From positions 1 to 6,337 of the forward strand of contig CAYHZL010000194.1 of the NCBI GenBank assembly GCA_964361075.1: a DNA stretch of 6,337 bases. Direction: 5' to 3'. The notes beneath the pieces are model-generated. The model did no database searches. It saw only the letters and a list, made by a program, of their open reading frames with translations, and was not told where the DNA came from. The translations under genes and the position numbers were made by a program. Origin of the DNA: CAYHZL01 sp964361075 (GTDB lineage: Bacteria > Bacteroidota > Ignavibacteria > UBA10030 > UBA8401). Positions 1-5,785 of the stretch are shown in pieces (positions within the stretch are counted from its first letter, which is position 1; every line of letters starts with the position of its first letter).

Positions 1-84
1 TCGCAACGCAAAATTATACAGCAAGTTCATGTGAGGAACCATTTCGGTTTGGAAGAGTTTATCATAATGAGTTTGTGAAGCCAT
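1..84 (-). CDS. RNA polymerase sigma factor, ECF (sigma-70 region 2) family, N-terminal fragment
   Basis: Partial gene: 28 codons from an ATG at 84-82 to the window edge, with the frame open throughout. The peptide begins MASQTHYDKLFQTEMVPHM and continues NLLYNFALR. This is the typical opening of an ECF sigma factor: an acidic/aromatic helix, then a pattern like 'hxxLYNxALRLTG', which in the family leads into the core-binding region 2. The start is supported by an SD-like AAAGGTG at 99-93, 8 bases upstream of the ATG. It lies 123 bases downstream of the dnaX stop on the same strand and probably has its own promoter. Everything that would identify the subfamily (regions 2.4 and 4, any adjacent anti-sigma gene) is outside the window, so the regulon cannot be inferred. 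The assignment rests on a short N-terminal match by eye. Confidence 0.7.
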   Translation of the reverse strand, partial: MASQTHYDKLFQTEMVPHMNLLYNFALR

Positions 85-92
85 CGTCTGTA

Positions 93-99
93 CACCTTT
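93..99 (-). promoter_or_regulatory. Ribosome binding site of the partial sigma factor gene
   Basis: AAAGGTG on the minus strand, 8 bases before the ATG at 84-82. It fixes the start of this truncated gene, which would otherwise be too short to call. dnaX and lon in the same window lack an obvious SD. Confidence 0.6.
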
Positions 100-207
100 C
101 GTAATGTTGAAGTGTCCCTTGTTTCTACATATTTCAACCGAGAAAAGTTCCAGAAATAAAAATATTATTTAAAACTGTGGAAATTATGAAGGAAAGAGAA
201 GAATATG

Positions 208-1950
208 CTACACGCGTTCAGCACCAAATTCTTTATACAGTGTTTGAATTAACGGATGCTCTTGGTCAAGCGGGATTCGCTGTGGAGGAGATTTTTCTTC
301 GGCGTTATTCGAAGTGGTTTGACGAAGTGTGCTTGCAGTTTGTGTTGATGTTTGATTTGTAGCAATTATTGGTTCTATACGAAGACGAGTTTGAAGTAAA
401 GTATTTAGAGTTTCAATTAAAAAATCTTTATTGCGCAATAATGTTGAAAAATGAAAATCGTCTTTACAGGCAATACGTAACGCGCCGTTGGAAATATCGA
501 GCGGAGAACTTTCCGCAAGTATTGTTCCGACTGATATTTTCTTTTTGCGAACTTCTTCTACCAGCGCACTCCATCGCTGTTGAACATCGCCGATGGTAAT
601 TGTAACAGAAGAGAGCGCAACAGGTGCAACGGAAATTTTTTCTTCAACGCGAATTTCTGTGCTGGGAGAGATGATGCGTACTGCCGGCGGGGGTTGTGCT
701 GTGTACTTAATTTTTCTTTCTTCAACCAAAAATGTTTTCGGTGAAGGAACAGCAGGAGCGATTTCATTGGAAACGAATTGCGGCGCTGTTATGGTGTGGT
801 TACCGGATTGAAGTTTTTTTTTAAGTTCTTCAATCTGAGTAAGCAGCTCATCAATTTTAATTGACTGTTCCATCTTTGTCATTTGAATAACTGCCACTTC
901 TAATTTGAAACGCGGCTGCGCACTGTACCGTATGGATGATTCCACATCGCCGACAATTTTCATCAGTCGAAGAATATCGTTTGTGCTGAATTGCGCTGCA
1001 TCGTGTGCGAAGCGTTTTCTAAAAGCTTCCGACTCTTCAATCAATTGAACGTTACCTGTCGTTTTAGCAATCAGCATGTTGCGGAAGTGTTCGTTAAGTC
1101 CGACGAGAAATTCTTTTATATCGAAACCGTTGCGCACAACTTCGTCCACAATATCTAATGCCGCTTTTGTATTTTTCGATTGCACAGCATCGGCAACACG
1201 GAAAAATAATTCCGTATCCACAACACTTAATGCATTGCGCACAACAACAGACTCAATGGTTGTTCCGCAAAAAGAAATTACCTGATCGAAAATACTTTGC
1301 GCATCGCGCATGGATCCGTCGCCTTTTTTGGCGATAATCAACAGCGCGTCTTCGTCAATAGTAATCCGTTCTTGCTCGGCAATGTAGCGGAGGCGCGACA
1401 TAATTTCTTCGATGCTGATTCTTCGGAAATCGTACCGCTGGCAGCGCGAAAGAATGGTTGCCGGCACTTTGTGGATTTCCGTTGTTGCAAAAATGAAGAG
1501 AATATGCGCCGGCGGTTCTTCCAAAGTTTTCAACAGCGCATTAAACGCTTCTTTGGTGAGCATGTGCACTTCGTCAATGATGTACACTTTCTTTTTTCCG
1601 CGTGATGGCGTGTAGCGGACGGACTCTCGAAGGTTACGAATTTCATCAACACCGCGGTTGGATGCACCGTCAATTTCGATAACATCCATACTCCGACCGT
1701 CAATAATTTCTTTGCAGATTTCACATTCGTTGCACGGTTCAAAATTTTTCGGCGAAAGACAATTTACTGCACGCGCAAGAATACGCGCAGTTGTCGTTTT
1801 ACCGCAGCCGCGCGTTCCACTAAAAATAAATGCGTGTGCCAAACGGTTTGCTGCCAGCGCATTGCGCAGCGTGTTGGAGATATGTGTCTGACCGATAACA
1901 TCATCGAACACCATCGGACGCCATTTTCGTGCTGTTACTTGATAGGACAT
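208..1950 (-). CDS. dnaX: DNA polymerase III subunit gamma/tau (clamp loader ATPase)
   Basis: Complete 580-residue DnaX, the AAA+ motor of the replicative clamp loader that opens and loads the beta sliding clamp and, as tau, tethers polymerase cores. Visible motifs: Walker A GTRGCGKTT (45-53); the zinc module C64, C73, C76, C79; Walker B IIDEVHM (124-130); sensor 1 around FATTE (154-158); the SRC motif with the arginine finger at R169; and sensor 2 GSMRD (212-216). Residues up to about 375 form the three conserved clamp-loader domains. Residues 380-450 are a Pro/Thr/Ser-rich linker. Residues 455-530 form a predicted folded tau-type C-terminal domain, followed by a polar tail ending EFGAERV. 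Start ATG at 1950 gives the canonical MSYQVTARKWRP; no SD is visible. The stop is TAG at 208-210. An A9 run at codons 377-379 may generate a short gamma form (separate entry). It follows the hepT/repeat region and probably has its own promoter. Family identity is certain. Confidence 0.98.
   Translation of the reverse strand: MSYQVTARKWRPMVFDDVIGQTHISNTLRNALAANRLAHAFIFSGTRGCGKTTTARILARAVNCLSPKNFEPCNECEICKEIIDGRSMDVIEIDGASNRGVDEIRNLRESVRYTPSRGKKKVYIIDEVHMLTKEAFNALLKTLEEPPAHILFIFATTEIHKVPATILSRCQRYDFRRISIEEIMSRLRYIAEQERITIDEDALLIIAKKGDGSMRDAQSIFDQVISFCGTTIESVVVRNALSVVDTELFFRVADAVQSKNTKAALDIVDEVVRNGFDIKEFLVGLNEHFRNMLIAKTTGNVQLIEESEAFRKRFAHDAAQFSTNDILRLMKIVGDVESSIRYSAQPRFKLEVAVIQMTKMEQSIKIDELLTQIEELKKKLQSGNHTITAPQFVSNEIAPAVPSPKTFLVEERKIKYTAQPPPAVRIISPSTEIRVEEKISVAPVALSSVTITIGDVQQRWSALVEEVRKKKISVGTILAESSPLDISNGALRIACKDDFHFSTLLRNKDFLIETLNTLLQTRLRIEPIIATNQTSTQTASTLRQTTSNNAEEKSPPQRIPLDQEHPLIQTLYKEFGAERV
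814..822 (-). promoter_or_regulatory. A9 slippery tract in dnaX, candidate gamma-form slippage/frameshift site
   Basis: The minus strand reads CTT-A9-CTT, encoding L-K-K-K-L at residues 376-380, just after the last conserved clamp-loader helix. Adding one A (or a -1 ribosomal shift) reads K-K-K-T-S-I-R then TAA (802-800), a 383-residue product. Losing one A reads K-K-N-F-N-P-V-T-T-P then TAA (791-789), 386 residues. Both products would be gamma-like, keeping all three clamp-loader domains and lacking the tau tail. Known precedents: Thermus thermophilus dnaX uses an A9 run for transcriptional slippage, and E. coli dnaX uses A6G for ribosomal frameshifting. No clear upstream SD-like stimulator or strong downstream stem is visible, which favours transcriptional slippage. 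Use in vivo is inferred. Confidence 0.6.
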
Positions 1951-1972
1951 AATACTAAGTTAGAAAGATTCT

Positions 1973-2001
1973 ATAATAGATTTCAACTCTTTTTTTGTAA
2001 C
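1973..2001 (-). promoter_or_regulatory. Possible sigma-70-type promoter of dnaX
   Basis: On the minus strand, GTTACA (2001-1996, 4/6 to TTGACA) and TATTAT (1978-1973, 5/6 to TATAAT) are separated by 17 bases. Transcription would start near 1966, leaving a leader of about 15 bases before the dnaX ATG, consistent with the absence of an SD. The region is AT-rich, so a chance match is possible. Confidence 0.35.
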
Positions 2002-2027
2002 TACACAGCGTAATTGTTTATTCAAAA

Positions 2028-2124
2028 AATCCCCCTAACCCCCTTTTCAAGGGGGAATAAGAGCGAGGAAATCCCCCTTAAAAAGGGGGTGTCCCGATTT
2101 GCTTTTTAATCGGGATGGGGGATT
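2028..2124. repeat. Composite palindromic repeat element with short terminal inverted repeats
   Basis: A 97-base element bounded by AATCCCCC (2028-2035) and its complement GGGGGATT (2117-2124). Inside are three stacked perfect palindromes: CCCCCTT/AAGGGGG (2039-2045 with 2049-2055, 3-base loop); the same stem again (2073-2079 with 2083-2089, 3-base loop); and TCCCGATT/AATCGGGA (2092-2099 with 2108-2115, 8-base loop). The architecture resembles small non-autonomous or REP-like intergenic repeats; it encodes no transposase. The hepT stop codon (2047-2049) lies inside its first hairpin, so part of the element is translated as the HepT tail. It could also act as a transcription barrier between hepT and dnaX. 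Confidence 0.7.
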
Positions 2125-2505
2125 CGTTTTTTTTGGAAATACTGAAATTATGCCGAAGGCATCCCTTCGGGACAAAAAATACACTGAGTAGTTACCTTTT
2201 TTCAATGGTAAAATATCAAGCGTTGCCGTTTTCCATACTACTTTTAGATCGACTCCAAAATAATCATGAATTAGTATATCGCGCATTCCAGCAATTTCTT
2301 TCCATTGTATGTTAGCATAATTTTTTTTCAATGATTTTGGAATTCTTTTAGAGGCTTCCCCAATTACTTCTAATGCACGAATAACCGCGTAATGTGTTTT
2401 ATCATCTTTTGAAAATTCTTGAAACGAAATACCCTTCACAAATTTTTCTATTTTTATTGTCGCTTCATACATGTCTACAAAATAATCTTTATACGTTCTT
2501 GTCAT
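2047..2505 (-). CDS. hepT: HepT-like HEPN ribonuclease toxin (DUF86) with a repeat-derived C-terminal extension
   Basis: 152 residues. The first ~101 form an HepT/DUF86 HEPN domain: an all-helical fold, here with a central 'AVIRALEVIGEASKRIP' helix (40-56), the WKEIAGMRD segment (68-76) and the catalytic RX4HXY motif as R75, H80, Y82. In characterised MntA-HepT systems the HEPN dimer cleaves RNA, and the Tyr of this motif is AMPylated by the partner to silence it; these key residues are intact. The ATG overlaps the mntA stop (ATGA, 2505-2502), so the genes are translationally coupled. Oddity: the family usually ends soon after the 'DxLPxLK' helix (here DILPLKK, 97-103), but this frame runs on for about 49 residues through two palindromic repeats (2151-2174 and 2028-2124), giving a low-complexity tail ending FLALIPP. 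The native end was probably lost to repeat insertion. Whether the protein is still active is unknown. Confidence 0.88.
   Translation of the reverse strand: MTRTYKDYFVDMYEATIKIEKFVKGISFQEFSKDDKTHYAVIRALEVIGEASKRIPKSLKKNYANIQWKEIAGMRDILIHDYFGVDLKVVWKTATLDILPLKKGNYSVYFLSRRDAFGIISVFPKKTNPPSRLKSKSGHPLFKGDFLALIPP
2151..2174. repeat. GCCGAAGGC/CCTTCGGG palindromic repeat within hepT
   Basis: CCGAAGG (2153-2159) and CCTTCGG (2164-2170) form a perfect 7-bp stem with a 4-base loop, flanked by AT-rich sequence (roughly 2134-2190). It is GC-rich compared with the surrounding hepT sequence and is translated as part of the non-conserved HepT tail (around residues 112-119). It looks like a dispersed repeat unit distinct from the C5/G5 element next to it, but only one copy is in the window. 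Confidence 0.5.
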
Positions 2506-2795
2506 ACGTAAAGAACTTCTTTTAATATTTGTTGACCAATGTATGGCTTTAAAGCAGACTTCATTACCAAGTCAACCTTCACGCCAAGCTTTTTTGTGAG
2601 ATGATCTTCTAATTCAAGAAATTTAAACATACCCGGCGTAGTAGAAAACTCTACTAAAATATCTAAGTCACTTTTCTTTTTTTGTTCATTTCTAACATAC
2701 GAACCAAATACGCCGATACGTTTTACGCCAAAAGTTTTTTGCAATAATTTTCTTTCGGTTTTTAATTGAATCAATATGGTATCAATTTTATTCAT
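2502..2795 (-). CDS. mntA: MntA-like minimal nucleotidyltransferase antitoxin
   Basis: 97 residues, a minimal nucleotidyltransferase (MNT) of the DNA polymerase beta superfamily. The signature G31-S32-X10-D43-L-D45 is intact, and the third metal ligand is D75 in VKVDLVMK. The C-terminal 'LKPYIGQQILKEV' is typical of MNT antitoxins. In studied pairs MntA transfers AMP from ATP to a tyrosine of HepT, neutralising the toxin (type VII toxin-antitoxin). Start chosen at ATG 2795-2793 (MNKIDTILIQL), where family similarity begins; an upstream in-frame ATG at 2852 would overlap lon by 41 bases and add an unconserved stretch. It begins 16 bases after the lon stop and overlaps hepT by 4 bases. The SD is weak (AGAG about 9 bases upstream). 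Base composition is visibly poorer in GC than lon: 20/60 at 2521-2580 and 15/60 at 2641-2700. Confidence 0.9.
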   Translation of the reverse strand: MNKIDTILIQLKTERKLLQKTFGVKRIGVFGSYVRNEQKKKSDLDILVEFSTTPGMFKFLELEDHLTKKLGVKVDLVMKSALKPYIGQQILKEVLYV

Positions 2796-2811
2796 ACAGA
2801 TGTCTCTATTA

Positions 2812-5199
2812 TTATTTCTTTTTTCCAAACACAATCGGCAGCGCGTCGTCAATTTTTTCGACAGGAATTATTTTCAATCCGTCTTTCACTGCGCTCTGAA
2901 TTTCGATCAAATCTTTTTCATTCTCTTTTGGAATAAGGACGGTTGTAATACCGTGGCGTTTTGCCGCAAGAAGTTTTTCATTCAATCCGCCGATGGGCAG
3001 CACTTCACCGCGCAGCGTAATTTCGCCGGTCATGGCAACATCGCCGCGCGCTTGCTTGCCGCTGATTGCAGAAATCATCGCCATCGTCATCGTAATGCCG
3101 GCAGAAGGACCATCTTTCGGAATTGCACCTTCAGGCAAGTGAATGTGAATTTCTTTCTTTACAAAAAATTCCGGATTCAATTTTAATTTTTTTGCGTTCG
3201 AACGAATATAACTTAATGCGGCTTGCGCAGATTCTTTCATCACATCGCCAAGTTGTCCGGTAAGCGTAAGACGTTCCGGTCCCCGCATCATGGTTACATC
3301 AACATGGAGAATTTCGCCGCCGACACTTGTCCACGCCAAACCTGTAACGGAACCGATGCGCGGTTTCAATTCATTTTGTTTCATGCGGTGTTTCGGAACG
3401 CCGAGATATTGCTCGGCGCGTTTCGCATCAACAACAATAGGTGAATGTTGTTTGGCTTTCTTCCCATTTTTTTGTTTTGCAAGAACGATATCCTTCGCCG
3501 CTTTTCTACAGACAGAAGCAATGTCTCGTTCCAAGTTGCGCACACCGGATTCGCGCGTGTATTCCTGAATTATTTTTTCAATCGCCTCGTCTTTCACCTC
3601 AACATCTTTTTCATTCAAGCCATGCTCTCGCAATTGTTTCGGAAGAATGTGGCGCTTGGCAATTTCACGTTTTTCAAAATCGAGATAGCTCGAAAGTTCA
3701 ATTACTTCCATACGGTCCAGCAGCGGCAATGGAATTTGGTAGCGCACGTTCGCCGTTGTAATGAACATTACTTTCGAAAGATCGTAATCAATATCGAGAT
3801 AGTGATCGTTGAACGTATTATTTTGTTCGGAGTCGAGCACTTCAAGCAACGCGGAAGACGGATCGCCGCGGAAATCCGTACTCATCTTATCAATTTCATC
3901 CATCAAAATAACCGGATTGACAACACCGGCACGTTTCATTGACTCGATAATTTTTCCCGGCATCGAACCGATGTACGTTCTGCGATGTCCGCGAATTTCT
4001 GCTTCATCGCGCACGCCGCCGAGCGAGATGCGCACAAATTTTCTTCCGAGCGCGCGCGCGATAGATTTAGCGAGCGACGTTTTGCCGACACCCGGAGGAC
4101 CAACCAAACACAGGATTTGTCCTTTCATTTCTTTTACTAAATTCAGCACGGCGATGTGCTCAAGAACGCGCTCTTTCGGTTTTTCCAAACCAAAATGATC
4201 TTCTTCAAGAATTTTTTTGACGTGTTCAATTTCAAGATTGTCTTTTGTCTGTTTGTACCACGGTATGGCGAGCAGCCAATCAATATAGTTGCGCGTTACG
4301 GTAAACTCCGGCGACATGGACGGAATTTTTTTCAGCTTGTTGAATTCTTCCATCGCTTTTTCATGCGCTAACTTCGGCATCTTTGCTTTTTTGATGTCGG
4401 CTTTTAGTTTTGCAAGTTCGGGATTCGCTTCTTCATCTTCACCGAGCTCGTCTTGAAGCGTTTTAATTTGTTCCTGAATAAAATATCGCCGTTGATTTTT
4501 TTGAATCGTGTCGTGCACTTTGGTATCAATCTCGCGTTCAATTTTCAGAATATTAATTTCGCCGGTTAATACGCGGATCACTTCCATATACTGTTCTCGA
4601 ATATTTTGCAGCTTCAGAATTTTTTGCTTCACATCCACAGTTTGCAAAATGTTTGCGGCTATATAATAGAAGCGGCGCTTCACATCCTTAATGTTTTCGA
4701 ACGCAGCGAGCGCTTCAGGTGGAATGTTGCGGTTAGCGCGCACGTATTCCGAAAAAAGCGATGATGCGTGACGCACAATGGCATCCATTTCTGTCGAGTA
4801 TTCCGTTGTGTCGTGTGCGATGTTGATATCTGCAAGTAGATATTTTTCGTTGGGAAGAAATTTTTCAATCGTGCCCTGCACAACACCATCCACCAAAATT
4901 TTCATCAGATTGTTGGGCAGTTTTAATATCTGAATAATTTTTGCAATCGTTCCTTCAGGATAAATATCATCTTTTCCCGGATCTTCAACAGCCGGATCTT
5001 TTTGCGCAGTAAGAAAAATAAATTTATTGTTTTCCAATGCATGGTTTGCCGCGCGTAGAGATGTTTCGCGTCCGACTAACACCGGAAAAATCATGTGCGG
5101 AAAGATCACCACATCGCGCAGTGGAAGCACCGGCAACGTCGTGGGAATAACATCGATTGATTCCACAGGAACGGAATGTTTTACTTTTTCACTTGCCAT
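2812..5199 (-). CDS. lon: ATP-dependent Lon protease (endopeptidase La)
   Basis: Complete 795-residue bacterial LonA, a cytosolic hexameric AAA+ protease that degrades misfolded proteins and regulatory substrates, including toxin-antitoxin antitoxins in other bacteria. Domains in order: N-terminal substrate-binding LON domain (about 22-215, TLPVLPLRDVVIFP); a helical coiled-coil stretch (about 215-290); the AAA+ module with Walker A GPPGVGKT (367-374), Walker B ILMDEID (431-437) and arginine finger near R496; and the C-terminal Ser-Lys protease domain with S699 in PKDGPSAG and K742 in EKLLAA. The S-to-K spacing of 43 matches E. coli Lon (679/722). Length is typical. Start ATG at 5199 gives MASEKVKHSV; there is no SD within 15 bases. 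Upstream lies a promoter plus a terminator-like hairpin (separate entries). Downstream, mntA starts 16 bases after the TAA, so readthrough into the toxin-antitoxin pair is likely. No CIRCE heat-shock operator was seen. Confidence 0.98.
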   Translation of the reverse strand: MASEKVKHSVPVESIDVIPTTLPVLPLRDVVIFPHMIFPVLVGRETSLRAANHALENNKFIFLTAQKDPAVEDPGKDDIYPEGTIAKIIQILKLPNNLMKILVDGVVQGTIEKFLPNEKYLLADINIAHDTTEYSTEMDAIVRHASSLFSEYVRANRNIPPEALAAFENIKDVKRRFYYIAANILQTVDVKQKILKLQNIREQYMEVIRVLTGEINILKIEREIDTKVHDTIQKNQRRYFIQEQIKTLQDELGEDEEANPELAKLKADIKKAKMPKLAHEKAMEEFNKLKKIPSMSPEFTVTRNYIDWLLAIPWYKQTKDNLEIEHVKKILEEDHFGLEKPKERVLEHIAVLNLVKEMKGQILCLVGPPGVGKTSLAKSIARALGRKFVRISLGGVRDEAEIRGHRRTYIGSMPGKIIESMKRAGVVNPVILMDEIDKMSTDFRGDPSSALLEVLDSEQNNTFNDHYLDIDYDLSKVMFITTANVRYQIPLPLLDRMEVIELSSYLDFEKREIAKRHILPKQLREHGLNEKDVEVKDEAIEKIIQEYTRESGVRNLERDIASVCRKAAKDIVLAKQKNGKKAKQHSPIVVDAKRAEQYLGVPKHRMKQNELKPRIGSVTGLAWTSVGGEILHVDVTMMRGPERLTLTGQLGDVMKESAQAALSYIRSNAKKLKLNPEFFVKKEIHIHLPEGAIPKDGPSAGITMTMAMISAISGKQARGDVAMTGEITLRGEVLPIGGLNEKLLAAKRHGITTVLIPKENEKDLIEIQSAVKDGLKIIPVEKIDDALPIVFGKKK

Positions 5200-5239
5200 A
5201 GTTGTATTGTATCTGCTTTTCTATCAATAATAAAAAAAG

Positions 5240-5268
5240 AAAAAGCGGGAAGAACATATCCGCTTTTT
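5240..5268 (-). terminator. Intrinsic terminator-like hairpin in the lon leader (possible attenuator)
   Basis: AAAAAGCGG (5268-5260 on the minus strand) pairs perfectly with CCGCTTTTT (5248-5240) across an 11-base loop and is followed by a long T-rich tract (CTTTTTTTATTATT). It lies 40 bases upstream of the lon ATG but downstream of the best promoter (5294-5322), so transcripts from that promoter must read through it to reach lon. It may be an attenuator, the end of a short RNA, or a backup terminator for the upstream sulfur-transport operon. The A/T-rich outer stem also makes it potentially bidirectional. Confidence 0.65.
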
Positions 5269-5293
5269 GTGTTGAAGTTATGTTGCCGGTAAA

Positions 5294-5322
5294 AAGATAA
5301 CCAGATTTTCATGGTTAGTCAA
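5294..5322 (-). promoter_or_regulatory. Sigma-70-type promoter upstream of lon
   Basis: Minus strand: -35 TTGACT (5322-5317, 5/6 to consensus), a 17-base spacer, -10 TATCTT (5299-5294, 4/6). Transcription would begin near 5287, giving a leader of about 88 bases before the lon ATG. This is the best promoter match in the window and lies immediately after the terminator of the upstream operon, as expected for a new transcription unit. Confidence 0.55.
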
Positions 5323-5332
5323 GAAAGGGAAA

Positions 5333-5357
5333 CGAGACGATGTGCCGGATCGTCTCG
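5333..5357 (-). terminator. Intrinsic terminator after the YeeE/YedE transporter pair
   Basis: A perfect 9-bp stem, CGAGACGAT (5357-5349 on the minus strand) with ATCGTCTCG (5341-5333), 7-base loop, followed by TTTCCCTTTCTT. It starts 7 bases after the stop codon of the second transporter gene. The stem is strong and GC-containing; the T-tract is interrupted by CCC, so termination may be incomplete. Confidence 0.65.
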
Positions 5358-5364
5358 CAATATA

Positions 5365-5775
5365 TCAATGCGGTAATTTTGTTTTTAGTGCAGCGTACAA
5401 ATATGTGCCAAGCACCGCGCCGACCAATGTAGCAATCGCCGGTAATTCTCCCGCGCCGATTTGCGCGAAAATTGGACCCGGGCACGCGCCGGTGATTGCC
5501 CAACCAATTCCGAAAATCATTCCGCCGTAAATAAATCCTTTATTGAACGGCTTGCCGCTGTACACGAGTTCTTCGTTGTTCAATGTTTTTATTTTTAGTT
5601 TTTTCAGAAGGAACATCGAAATAATTCCGACGACAACTGCCGAACCGATGATCAAATACATGTGCGGCTCTTTAAAGAGAAACATGTTTTGAATTCTGAA
5701 CCAACTAACCACTTCCGATTTTGTAAGAACAATGCCGAACAGAATTCCGAAAAAAGTATAGATAAAGTTTTTCAT
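5365..5775 (-). CDS. DUF6691/YeeE-type membrane protein, second half of a split sulfur-compound transporter
   Basis: 136 residues with four likely membrane segments (about 3-18, 40-57, 79-97, 111-130). The hallmark is TGACPGPIFAQIG (95-107) with a single conserved cysteine, C98, just after the GWAITGAC helix. This places it with the shorter partner (DUF6691) of YeeE/YedE pairs, such as the PmpA/PmpB-like proteins. YeeE/TsuA proteins conduct thiosulfate through a cysteine-lined path; by analogy the two half-size proteins together would form one channel for thiosulfate or a related sulfur compound in the inner membrane. Start chosen at ATG 5775 (MKNFIYTFFG) because it has a GAGG SD and directly follows the first gene's stop; the longer frame to 5826 would overlap that gene by 44 bases and add a polar stretch. 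Substrate and stoichiometry are inferred. Confidence 0.85.
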   Translation of the reverse strand: MKNFIYTFFGILFGIVLTKSEVVSWFRIQNMFLFKEPHMYLIIGSAVVVGIISMFLLKKLKIKTLNNEELVYSGKPFNKGFIYGGMIFGIGWAITGACPGPIFAQIGAGELPAIATLVGAVLGTYLYAALKTKLPH

Positions 5776-5780
5776 GTGTG

Positions 5781-5785
5781 CCTCA
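5781..5785 (-). promoter_or_regulatory. Ribosome binding site of the second transporter gene, overlapping the upstream stop
   Basis: TGAGG on the minus strand, 5 bases before the ATG at 5775-5773. Its TGA is the stop codon of the preceding gene, so termination and reinitiation are coupled. It decides the start at 5775 over the longer open frame. Confidence 0.65.

Noticed and set aside
141..192. Possible dnaX terminator in the AT-rich stretch after its stop
   Set aside because: Only an imperfect short pairing (TTCCACAG with CTGGAA) across a long A/T loop is visible, with no compact GC stem, so no terminator is called.
2028..2124. CRISPR array or tandem repeat
   Set aside because: The repeated units are two short palindromes with different flanks and no regular spacers, and no cas genes are present.
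2776..3186. 136-codon plus-strand open frame opposite lon and mntA
   Set aside because: It crosses the antisense of two well-supported genes, has a Phe/Asn/His-rich composition typical of antisense frames, and resembles no family.
3445..3942. 165-codon plus-strand open frame opposite lon
   Set aside because: It lies wholly opposite the AAA+ and protease region of lon, with no recognisable domain; the frame is kept open by codon bias in lon.
5192..5258. A 22-codon upstream open frame (minus strand, starts MFFPLFLF) in the lon leader overlapping the lon start
   Set aside because: Its hydrophobic Leu/Phe composition is simply the T-rich terminator tract read as codons, its ATG lies in the hairpin loop, and the only SD-like sequence is 2 bases away, too close to work.
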